This document shows positions 36,683-47,300 of a stretch of DNA of 64,000 bases, in pieces. Source of the stretch: Diplosphaera chodatii (taxonomy: Eukaryota > Chlorophyta > Trebouxiophyceae > Prasiolales > Stichococcaceae); assembly GCA_032358165.1 (NCBI GenBank), contig JAALGY010000054.1:2562103-2626102 (forward strand), in the 5' to 3' direction. Every line of letters starts with the position of its first letter. Positions within the stretch are counted from its first letter, which is position 1. A program made the position numbers and the translations under genes. The notes under the pieces are model-generated. The model was not told the origin of the DNA and searched no databases. It saw only the letters and a program-made list of their open reading frames with translations.

Positions 36683-36749
36683 CACACCCAACCTGCACTC
36701 TGATCCGAGTGCAGCTGGTCTGGTACCAGCAGTGGACACGTGCACCCTG

Positions 36750-36754
36750 TGTAA
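36750..36754 (+). terminator. Possible TGTAA poly(A) signal for ALG8
   Basis: TGTAA, the usual green-algal polyadenylation signal, lies 238 bases after the ALG8 stop codon. It is plausible by position, but a 5-mer can occur by chance. Confidence 0.35.
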
Positions 36755-36831
36755 CAAGCAACCACAGTCGCGCGCCTGAGCACCTGCCTCACAGCATGCA
36801 GTTTGCTTCACTGATCGGAATAAACCCAATG

Positions 36832-38208
36832 TCACGTTCGCCAGATGAGCTGCCCAACAGATCTGTAGTTTACAACCGCCAGCAGTAAAGCCGCTGCCAC
36901 CACGTTCAGGCAAATGTACGCCGCGATCCGGGCGCACCGCGCCGCCGGCCGCTGCGCCCTGCAGCACGCCGATGAGGTGTCAGGCAGTGCTGATGCACCC
37001 CATCTCGCTCCTCTGAGCAAGCCTGGCAAGGAGTGCAGCATGGGCTGCATGGTAGCGCAGGCCGCTCCGTCGCAGCGCAAGCCTCGCCAGGAGAAGCATC
37101 CCGCGGGTTCACCTGGCAGCCCTCTCTGCCGCTGAAGATGTGGCCGCCTGCTCCTGCAGACGCGCCATCTGCCGCCTGATCTTGCTCACCAGATGCCGCT
37201 CTGCAGCTCCACACAATGCCATGTCAGCCACAGCAACACTGCTGGTCGCCATGCAGTGTCCTGGGGAGCTGCGTAAAGGCCTCCTTGCAGCAGGCAGTGC
37301 AAACTGTTACAGTGGCAGAGAGCAAGGTGCTGGCCCCTCTGGCGACGTGGGCTTGCCATCAGGCCGGCCCAGGTGGTGCAGACCCAGGTGCAGCAGCCAG
37401 TGTGGTGAGGCGTGTGACTTGGCATCCAAGCCCTGATCCCTCGGCCGCAGCTGTTGCCCTACCTTCGGCGAGGTGCCGATCGCCGTCCTCGATGGCGACC
37501 CGCAGCCGTCGCACCAGCTCCGCCAGCTTCTGCTGCTTCCCGAGCAGCGCCTCGTGCGCCTGCGGCATCGCAAACTTGTATTTTGAGGACACCATGAGTG
37601 TTCGCCCGTCGTCACCGGCCGGGCTCCTGACGGCAGCGCTGCACCGCATCCCTGGCAGGCCTCCGCTAACATGGGCCTTTACATATCTGTGTATATAATC
37701 CAAAATCAATTACATACAATACATATAACACAATACTATGTTATATCTATACAATTTTATATATATGTAAAGCTGGGCTGCGGGCACCTCGGTGGCATCG
37801 TCCGCGTCCAGCTGGTGGCGCGCCGCCGCGGCGTCGGTGTCCGCCGCCAGCAGCCGCGCCTCTGCAGCCCGCAGCCGCTGGTACAGCCCCTGCTGCTCCT
37901 GCAGTACACAGTACGAGCTCCTTCGGTTGCGATGGTGTGTTTAGGAGTGTGTCATCACGCTTGGAGGCAGCCAGCATGTCAGGATGTCAGGCCGGCAACA
38001 AGTGACCATGAGACTCCATCGCTGTGCAACTTCCTGATGACGTGCGAAGCCACACTGGTGTCGGCGACAGACAGGATGAAGGCCTTAGGGAAATCAGATA
38101 CAAGGTGCCCGCCTGCACCGCCTTGGCGGTCCAGGCCTCCTGCTTGGACAGCGCGTCATGCAGTCGTCGCAGGTCCGCCTCGCTCACCGCTGGTGGCCGC
38201 TGCACCGC
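36832..38208 (-). CDS. Coiled-coil protein with C-terminal membrane segment, tandem copy 1 (5' end missing from model)
   Basis: Five exons join in phase: 38113-38208, 37788-37898, 37463-37559, 37113-37200, 36832-36958, at least 172 residues; an upstream start exon is not found. Helical, charged segments run first (LRRLHDALSKQEAWTAKAVQ, EQQGLYQRLRAAEARLLAAD, LLGKQQKLAELVRRLRVAIE, LVSKIRRQMARLQEQA). Then comes one hydrophobic helix (IAAYICLNVVAAALLLAVV) about 15 residues from the end (NYRSVGQLIWRT). That order suggests a tail-anchored or single-pass protein with a cytosolic coiled coil. No family recognised. The intron after the first exon here begins GC (38112), where copy 2 has GT. Intron 37560-37787 holds an AT-rich island. 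Confidence 0.65.
37681..37772. other. AT-rich island inside an intron
   Basis: About 90 bases made almost entirely of A and T with few C/G (tatataatcc..., attacatacaatacatata, tatatatatgtaaa), in an otherwise GC-rich region. It sits within the intron 37560-37787 of coiled-coil copy 1. There is no terminal inverted repeat or coding content. It could be an organelle-DNA fragment, a decayed insertion or simple-sequence expansion. Confidence 0.75.
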
Positions 38209-39231
38209 CTGCCAGCAAGCAATGCGAAGTTTTGGCTCCGATGCAGCGGCGCGCAAGGCCAGGAGCGGTAGTGGTGTGGCATGCTGGCATAGGACAGGGT
38301 GCCTGCGCCGGAAGGCCGTGATGCGGTGCGAGACAACGAACCCTTGGCTGCTCTGATCCAGCGCTGCCTATAGACTGCGTGGTGAACCCGGCGCGCTGCA
38401 TGGCGCCGGCGTGGCAACGTCTGCCAGCGGGGTAGCGCTGCTGCTGGCTATGCTGACACAGATTGACACGTCTGCACGGCCTGCTCACCGCTGTCGAGAA
38501 GGCATGAAGGCCTTCTGTATATCAAAGCGGGCGCACAACAGCTTTCAACCCATGCCACACCTGCACACCGGTCAGTGTCGCTGCGCCGAGGCAGACACGA
38601 ATGCTCAGCCTAGCCACGGGTGCATAGCACGCGCATGTGACGGTGAACCACGCCAAAAAGCAGCGTCAGACCTGCGTTGTCTGCACCATAATGCATTTCG
38701 CAGCATCCATAGGATCTGAACGACACTCCCATGACTGCAGGAAGCAGAGGCACCACGTAACAGTTTGCAAGGAATGCAGGTTGCAGTGGACGAGGTCAGT
38801 CTGCCTTCTACACTGTTCACACGGCATGTTGACGGTGTTTCTGACCCAGATCCGAAGGCGGTGAGTGGCAGATGTCTACAATTCTGTGGCATTGCCACGG
38901 CACACTGCTGCCTGCGCCGGTGGAGGCATGTGCAGGTCCTGCTGCCATCAAGGGTCATTCACAGCGCTGGTCCCCAATCATCATAGCATGTGTCACTGCA
39001 TATCAGGGTCGTGTTGCACAGGCGCCTGAGCTGAATTACATGCATGCAGGGCTCACTTTGATCCACACAATTACTTCAGCCACAAACCTACTTCATCAGA
39101 AGCTCGGCGCGCTTGCCTAGCAGCAGCACTGCCTGAACAGTTGTTCATGAGCCTACATTGCAGGCCCCTGATGATGACCTGATACCTCATATCTCAGGCA
39201 GCAGCACCCTCTTTGCTGACGATAGGCGTCT
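38209..39231. other. Region between the two coiled-coil genes
   Basis: Should contain the missing 5' exon(s) of copy 1 and the 3' end of copy 2. A plus-strand stretch 38780-38860 looks like an exon (CAG before, GTGAGT after, open 27 codons: VAVDEVSLPSTLFTRHVDGV...), but no partner exons were found on that strand. Nothing else is recognised. Confidence 0.35.
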
Positions 39232-40412
39232 TCACTTTCCCGATATGAGTCGTTCCACAAACCTGTAGCCTAAGTTCACAGCCACCAACATGATTGCCAC
39301 AAATACGATGTACAGGCAGATGCCAGCCGCAATCGTTACGTACCGCACAGCCGGCCGCTGCAACCTGCGCACACCAGCCGCAACTTAAATATCCTACGTG
39401 TAGACAAACATGCATGGCTGTGTACGTACCCACTCAGCGTGCTCATGCAAGCTGCGTTTGGGGCATGCGGCTGCACAGGCAGGGTCGATGAGAGGACACA
39501 ATGCACCCGGTGTGCACCTGATGGCCCGCTGCAATGCTGGAGATGCGAGCGCGTCATCCATGATGCCCACCAGCTCCTGCCTGGAGTTGTCCAGCTGTCG
39601 TCGCGCTGCATTACCGCACAACAGCACACCGCCGTGTCAGGCTACTGACTCAGCAGACGTCCTTCCGCCATGCGCATGGCAAATGCAATACAGCCCGCTG
39701 CCAGGACCCACACAGTCTGACCTTGGGCAAGGCGCGCGTCAATGGCCTCCAGCGTGGCCCGCATCTCGGGGATCAGTCCTGCCAGTTCCGCCAGCTTGCG
39801 CTGCTTGTATGCGTGTGCATCCTGCGCCGGTGGCATGCTACTACCGTGTGGGGCTTTGACCAGTGCATCTGTGCAAAACACACACAGCCGGACATGCTGC
39901 GGTAGGTACCGTCAAAAGCGCCGCGATGCACGCTGGGCCTGTGTGCGTGGCTGTGACAGGCAGACTTCTGCCAGAACGTGGTGCCGCCGTGCGGACTATG
40001 ATGGTCACTTGGGCCGTTTACCTGCTTCTGATCAGTGGCGTCCGCCTTCTGGCACGCTGCGGCTTCAGCGTCCGCCTGTAGCATCGCCTCCGCTGTATGC
40101 AGCTGCTGGTACCACTCCCGCTGTTGCTGCATGACACCAGTCATACCAATGGTGTGAGCTGTCGTGGCATTCGAACGACCCGTCACTTTGCAGCCATTGA
40201 AATGCGGAACGCACGTGCCACGGCCGGCCTACAAACGCGATGCGCTTGTATTGTGCAGCACCTGCATCTGGCGCCATGCATGCTGCAATAACTTGCAGGG
40301 GGAAGCACCGACCCACCTGCAGCTCAGCCGCGAGCCAAGCCTCATGCTTGTCCAGCTGATCGTGCGCCCGCGGAAGGTCCGTCCCGCTGAACACCTCTGG
40401 TATGGCCGGCCT
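39232..40412 (-). CDS. Coiled-coil protein with C-terminal membrane segment, tandem copy 2 (5' end missing from model)
   Basis: Five exons matching copy 1 in length and phase: 40317-40412 (96 nt in both), 40022-40126 (105 against 111), 39722-39821 (100 against 97), 39518-39605 (88 in both), 39232-39364 (133 against 127), at least 173 residues. Segments align by position: LPRAHDQLDKHEAWLAAELQ, REWYQQLHTAEAMLQADAEA, YKQRKLAELAGLIPEMRATL, RRQLDNSRQELVGIMDDALA, then the membrane helix ITAGICLYIV-like stretch (IAAGICLYIVFVAIMLVAV) and a short basic tail (FVERLISGK). All introns here begin GT. The start exon is not identified. The conserved exon plan with diverged sequence indicates an old tandem duplication with both copies kept. 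Confidence 0.65.
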
Positions 40413-41368
40413 CTGCTCATGAGGACATTTGACACCCTCGTGTCATGATGCGGCGCGCCCGGCCAGCAGAACTGTGACGGCACGCAGTTTGCATGCAGTA
40501 TGATCACAGCCACATGGATATACAAGCATGCAGGGCGTGTGACGCACGCAAGCATGTGCACGCGGACCTTCGATCCCTGCTGCTCGGGACCGTCAGCTGA
40601 GTGCATCTTGCTCATGGCGCAGCACGCCACAGCCTGTCGTAATCTAGGAGATGCTTGGCTTGCTTCGTGGACGTATGGCCACCATGGTGATGCTTCCATA
40701 CACAGGCAAGCTCCCCAGGAAAGGGTTTTCTCCGGGACGGGGCACATGTACGAGATGTCCCCGTACAAATGGAAGTCAGATTGACGCTGCATATATCTGG
40801 CGAGGTGCATCGCCATCAACCAAGACACAGTCAACATCCGAGACGAAACATGGGGGGCAGTTCTCCTTGCCACAGAACAGCCCAGCGGCAAGCAAGTGCG
40901 CCGTCGCTCCTGCACATACGCTTGCAGTTCCACTGGTTACAGGCATTCGCATTGCGCATCAGTGGTCAGCAACCTCCCACCATCAGCCAAGCTGTGGAGC
41001 GAGAAAGGGACACACATCTGTGGCAACGAAGGCAGAGACGTTCTGTTCAATGAGGGCAGGCACAAAAGGGGGTCTTTCAGTCTGTGTGGTGATGAGTTGC
41101 TGTCTGCCACCCTCCAGGATCTGCTGCGGCAACTCAAAAGGTTACAGCCAAACGACTGCACGTTCCCGACTCACATGCAAGGTACTGCTGCCACCATCCA
41201 CAGCACCGAGCCTGCTCTCACCATGCCGGCGCGACGGGTTCAGGGACTGTTCGACTAGAGACATTTCTTGACTCGGCCACGTTGAAAACAGCTGCAAGGA
41301 CGCTGCACCCAGATCAGCACAGCACACGGCAGCCCGCACGCCGTCCAGCCTGCGTCCGTCCCCGACCA
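40413..41368. other. Region between coiled-coil copy 2 and TOC159
   Basis: Should hold the first exon(s) of copy 2 and the TOC159 3' UTR. One plus-strand stretch, 41081-41181, is exon-like (CAG before, GTACTG after; LCGDELLSATLQDLLRQLKR, LQPND), but it is isolated and unassigned. Confidence 0.35.
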
Positions 41369-44300
41369 TCACAGGTCGAACTCGTTGCCGCCGCGGCTGC
41401 GCAGCTTGCGCCACAGCACGCCCAGCAGCGGCGCGACAAACGAGTAGGCCAGCTCCCTCTTGTCGTGGCTGGTCACCCGCACCGACACCTGCCCCGTGTT
41501 CTTGGAGTTCAGGTTGGCGCGGCCCGACACCTGCGTCTGGGACGTGATGTTGGTCTGCGCGCTGACGTTGCCGCCGATGGCCAGGTCGTTGCGGAACTTC
41601 ATCAGGCTCGTCTCCAGCATGAGCACGGTGGACTGGTCAGCGCCGCGGATGCCTGCCAGCCGTGCATTGCCTGCCAATGCCACCTCCTTGCCGGCGCGCG
41701 TGTTGGCGCGCATCATGCCGGCGGACACGACCGCCTTGAGCCCGCGCCGCAGCCGCAGCCGGTCTTCCACCTTGGCGCCCACCACCACGGGGCCCTGCGC
41801 AAGCAGGGTTTACCGAGGGTTTAAGCACGGAGCCTGAGATTGCGCCCGCCACCACGGGGCCCTGCGGAGCGCCATGCCGCAGCGCTGCCAGTTGTTTGCG
41901 GGCGTCCAGGCGGTCGTCCACAGCGCTGTGCTGCAAAGGAGGGTCGGGTGCACTCAGCAGTCTGATGGAGTCGAGCATATATTGGCATCTGCTGAGCCCG
42001 CCTTCTCGGCAGCCCCTCCAGACATGCGTGGCTCGGAACGCCCGCTGCAGAGGCTGCAGCGCTGCCGGGCTGGGGAGGCATTTCAGGGCCAGGACAGCTG
42101 GCTGCGCAGGGTGCAGGGCGGAGGCCTATCAAGACGTTTATTCATTATTGTGAATTATCATCGCGCCTTGGTGGGCTTGCCGCCGCCGTCCACCAGGCGC
42201 GCGGCCAGCATGCCGAGCGCCATGCGGTTGTTGAACGGCATCCTGCTGCGCGTCTCCCCCCGCACCGACCTGCATACGCACCAGCAGCATCAGCCACAAT
42301 GCCAACAGGAGCGAATGGACAATGCCAGCTTGAAGGGAACATTGACAAATGCAGCTCTATCTCAGAGGGACTGGCAGCGGTTCTGGCAGTGCTGTCACGC
42401 TGCTTGCCCACTCACATCACCCGTGCCAACAAACTTGAGGTGGCGGGAGTGCAGATCCCGGGGCCCGGGGCGCACCACAGGTGGTCCTGGCCCACGGTCT
42501 GGAAGTCGACGCCGGTGGTGGTGACCAGCTTCCGCGCGTGGTGCAGCGACGCCTCCGCCTCGCCCTGCAGTGATGCAGACGACATGTGGACCCAGCTTTT
42601 GCGTGCCGCCGAGCACAGGGTACGCTGGTCCAACCACAGTCGGTTCTCCAATGCTGCTTGTGACGTACCTCCGCAGCAAACATGACAGCATTAGCACTGG
42701 CAAGCACAGCACTCCGCAGAGGACAGTGCCAGCGTGAGAGGGGCATACCAGGATGGAGCAGGTTGTCTTGTCCTTGTGGACCTGCGCCTGGATGTGCGCC
42801 GGCACGCCGCCCAGGTAGGTGCCCTTGGGGCGCACCACGTGCGTGCGCGCGATCGTCATGCCCTCCACCCCGTCGTCGTGGTCCACCGTGTTGGGCTCCA
42901 CGAACGGCCTGCCAGGGTTGAGCGCAGGGTTTTGGCCAGCAGCAAAACGCTTGCGCAAAGAGAGGGGTCTGTTCGTGAGCACACAGCCGCCGACACGTAT
43001 GCTGTGACAAGTGAGCAGAAGGCAGGCTCGGTGCAGCGTGAACGGGTTGCCCTCAAAGGTCGTGTGCAGCCAAAGGCAGAGGGCGTGACCAGCGCAGCTG
43101 CATGGTGCAGGCTGACGACACAGTGACAGGGAGGCCAGCGTGGCAGAGCAGTTGGCAGGCGAGGAGAGGCGCTCACTGGGCGACCCAGCCGCCGGGCGCG
43201 TCCATCGACAGGTACCGGTTGTAGCCGACCTCCGGGTCGAAGGACGGCTGCAGCGGCAGGTCCGCCGCCGGCACCGCCACCTGCGCGCGCAGAGCCGCTT
43301 CATTGTACCGTGCGACAACAAGCAGCTGTGAGGTGTGACGGGCACTCGCTGGGGTGTGCAGCCGCCTGCTTTCAGCTGCGCCGCTGCTTGGGGACCCAGC
43401 GCAAGGCTACCCTCACCGCTCCAGGCACGCTCTACGCTTCATTGGGGGTATCTTTCATGTCTCGAACGGCGCACCTGGCTGGAGGGGCCTTCCTCATCGG
43501 CGCGCTCCTCCGCCGCGCGCTGCTGCAGGTACAGCCGCCGCTTCCGGAACTGCACTCAGACATGCAGGCGCCACATCAGCACCATGAGCCCCCAGCTGGG
43601 TGCCTGCCCACCTGCCCGGCTCCCCTTTTGACTCCATGCACACGCTACACAGAGCATCTGCCGGCCTGGTCACAATGCTCGGTGGTACCATCAGGACCAC
43701 ACATGCTTGCATTCACCAAATTCTCGTCCTCGATTGCAGCACTGAGCGTGACAAGACAGCAGGCCACGTCAGAGACTGCGGCAAAAGGCAGACACCGCTG
43801 CCGGTCGGGCGCACCTCATCCTTTCGCTCCTCCATGGGCAGCCGCGCCAGCTCCTTGTCCGTCCGGATCTCGCGCTCGTCCTCCGGGAACTTGCGCGGCT
43901 TGCGCGGCTGGATCATGTTGGACAGCAGGTACGGGATCGGCGGCAGCTTCTGCGGCCGGAACATCGCCAGGTGCGGCCTGCGGTCATGGACAGTACAACA
44001 CCAGATCCAGTCCGTGCTGTTTCCGTGTTTGTGAAGAGCGCGGTGCTCATGCGACTTGAGTCCATGTCAGACTGGCATGCCATGCTTCAGGAGAGGGAAC
44101 AGCATAGCAACATGTTTCGGGAAGGAGCGCACGGGAGCTCCCCAGTGTTGCCGCGCTGGGACACCTGCACGCATGAGGCGCCCTGTCAATCAGATGCTCT
44201 GAAACTGCCACGTTGAAAGTATGCCTACAGCGGCACTTCACACCCCAGCCATGGCCCTGCTGCCCAGTCGAGCACCTTGCGGATGTCGAGCGCCTTTTCG

Positions 44301-47300
44301 GCGTCCACCAGCAGCTTGGAGGACAACCCCAGCATGAGCAGCTGCTGGCGCCAGGGCGTGCCGTTGGGCAGCAGCGGCTCCCCCGCCTCGTTCTTGCGGC
44401 AGTTGGGGTGCGTCTCCGCCAGCGCCGCCGGGTTCATCAGCCGCAGGTCCTGCGCGGCCACCCTGCAGCACAATTGGTGCTTGTCAGCAAGCACAGCTGT
44501 CGGCTTCCTCGCTGAACGCATGTACAACAGGCTGAACGTTGCCTCGGCTTCAAATGGGTGCTCAACGATGACGCTGGCAGCTGCGTGAGAGTCGGGGGTA
44601 CTAGCTGATAGTGGTGGCATTGCCAGCGCAACCCAGCTAGCGAGCCAGCTGACCTCACGCCCTGCTGCAGCGAGTTCATGCGGTGGTTGATGTAGGTGTC
44701 GTAGTCCATGGGGCCGTTCGCGCCGTCCGGCGGCGGCTTGGCTGCATGCGTCATCACCAGCACCTGCAAGAACCCTCGGGACTGTCTGATACTTTCGAGG
44801 TGAGGCTCTGCATGAGGACCTGCCGCCGTGGCGGCCGCAGCTCCCAAGCTGCTGATGCAAGCCACAGCAAACCTGGGCAGGGGCTCTGACCCGCTCATCT
44901 GCTGACCGCTGTGATGTCTGACAGCTCGCAACGGCAGCCGTCAGAGTGCATCATTTCAGGCTGTCGGCTGCTGAAAGAGTTCGACGCGCACCGTGTTGAA
45001 CCAGGTGTGCGCGCCCAGCACGGTGCTGATCTGGCGCAGCACCGGCAGGTCGGAGCCGGGGCGCCGCAGCACATCCATGCGGTCCACGTACAGCACGATG
45101 TCCGGCTTGTGCTTCTTGCTGACCGCCTTGGCCTGCGGGCGCAGCGCAGCGGGGGCGTCCCACCCAGTGGCGACATGATGGCGGGCACAGAACAGCAGCA
45201 GACGGCCCGTGCCAAGCTTCGCTTGCCAGCTGGCTGCTGCGAGCCTGTTGCACGCAGGAGCAACATTCTGGCAGCTCCGATACGGTGACAGCACTCGCCT
45301 GGGCCAGGACGCCCTCGTTGTAGCCGACCTTGCCGGGCGACAGCATCAGCCCGGGCGTGTCAATGAACCGCATCCTGATGCCCTTGATGCTGCCCTCCAC
45401 CACTTGCACCTGGGTCGGGCGCCGACAGACTGTAGGACATGCGCCCAGCATATGCTGGGAACGTCGGAACGACTTCACAGAATGTCAAATTTGCTCTCTG
45501 TTGCACCACAGGCAAGTTCGCAGTGGTTGCCATGCACGCGGATGGTCAGGGCACGTGGTCAAGTCACACAAGCGGGGCCGGCGAACCTTCTTGGTGGCGG
45601 GCCCGAAGGCGTCGGTGCCGCACGCCTGGCGCCCCAGCAGCGCGTTGACGACGGAGGACTTGCCGGCGCCGGACAGGCCCAGCAGCATCACGGTGGTGGT
45701 GAACGGCAGGTCCGACTGCGGCCCCGCGGACGCCTGGGACAAGTGTCAGGCACCGAAGTAAGACACTGCACTGATTGTGGTGGACGGCAGGTCCGCAGGC
45801 CATGACGTAAAATCAGACGCTGAAACAAGGCAGGGTGTGCTGGCTGGCCAGGGGCAAGGGCCGCAGGCCGCACAGCTGGACGGTCATGACGGCAGTCTGC
45901 CGCCGGCATGACTGCACAGTCGTGACGGCATACTGCAGAATGTCACAGGTCGCAGGTTTACTGGTATATGGACCCCAGCAATGCATGGTGTCTAGAGTGT
46001 ACAGCAGCGCACGTCCAGGGCCGCGGCCTGGGACTTGGCGGCGTCCAGAGTGCGGGGCACCGCGCGGCTGCTGATGCGGATGCGCTCCGCCATGTCCAGC
46101 CTGCAGCACAAACCAGATAAAAGGGATGATATGCAGCGTGCAGCATGACAGAGATCCACTTCGGCCCGTCCCAACTGCAGCGTCCGGTCGAGCAGATCAG
46201 GACCTGGCCAGCATGCGGTCATGGAGGGCTTCGCAGCCCCACTCTGTTGCAGGTGAAGCTGCAACTGACCATGCGAGCAGGTCGGCCAGCCAGTGAGGTG
46301 CGCGTACGCATCAGCTTACAAGCAAGCTGATGCACACAGATGCACACACATGTATGTGCAAGAGTCTCCGATGCCAAACTACCCAGGTGCCAGGCCACCA
46401 CCCAAAATGTGCAGCATGACGGCTAGGGCCTCACCGCATGAGGACCTGCTGCACCACTGACGACTGGGTGTTGACACCCAGGCGCCCCACGATGCGCAGC
46501 AGCATGACGCGCAGATCCTGCAGAGCCAGTAACAGATGTCACCCCACTGCGAGCACGCCCCTGTACAGCCGGTCAGAGACTGCAGGCCTCGAAGGTGATG
46601 CAAGCTGGCACAGCTGCGTTGTTGACGCAGTGGCGGCCCTGTGCACATGCCGCATGACAACATTGCGCAGGGAGCCATCCTGACCTGCACGCGGCGGCGC
46701 AGCTCGCGGGTCTCCTCGGGTTCCTCCGGAGCTGCTGGGGCCGCCACAGGGGGGGCGACTGCCGCGGGCGTGGCTGCGGGGGCGTTGCGTCCGACGCGCG
46801 CCGCCGGCGGGGGCGAGGGGCGCTGCGGCAGGCTGGGGCCTGGTGCACGGAAGCGCGCAGATCCATCATGCATGTCTTACGGCGGCAACCGACCAGCGTG
46901 TTGAGAAGATATCTGGTCAACAGGGACCCACAAGTGCAGGGATGTCGGCCTCGGTTTGCTGGCACCGGCACTGTGACGAAGTCATGCAAACACTGGCCCC
47001 GGCGTCAGGAACTTGTCATGCCACCATGAATGCCACCTGAGGCTGGGCGGCTGGGCAGGGAGGGGGCGGAGCCGTTGGCGCGGGGCGCGGGGCTGGCGCC
47101 GGGGGCGGGCCCGCTGCTGGGGGGCGCGGCGACGGCTGCGGCCGCGGCGGCCGACGAGCTGGCACCGCCATTGCCTGCGGCTGCGGGCGGCGGCCGCGGC
47201 GGCAGGACCGGGCCTGCAGCAGCAATGACCAGCGTTTGAGCTGATAATGCGTACTACATAAGTACTGCGCGGATGTCAGATTGCACGGTTCAGCACCGGA

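Noticed and set aside
40229..40933. 234-codon minus-strand open frame as the start of coiled-coil copy 2
   Set aside because: It is in a different frame from the conserved 96-nt exon (40317-40412) and shows no protein-like pattern, so it cannot be joined simply.
42395..43345. 316-codon minus-strand open frame as a separate gene
   Set aside because: It spans several M-domain exons and introns of TOC159; only the conserved blocks in phase are coding.
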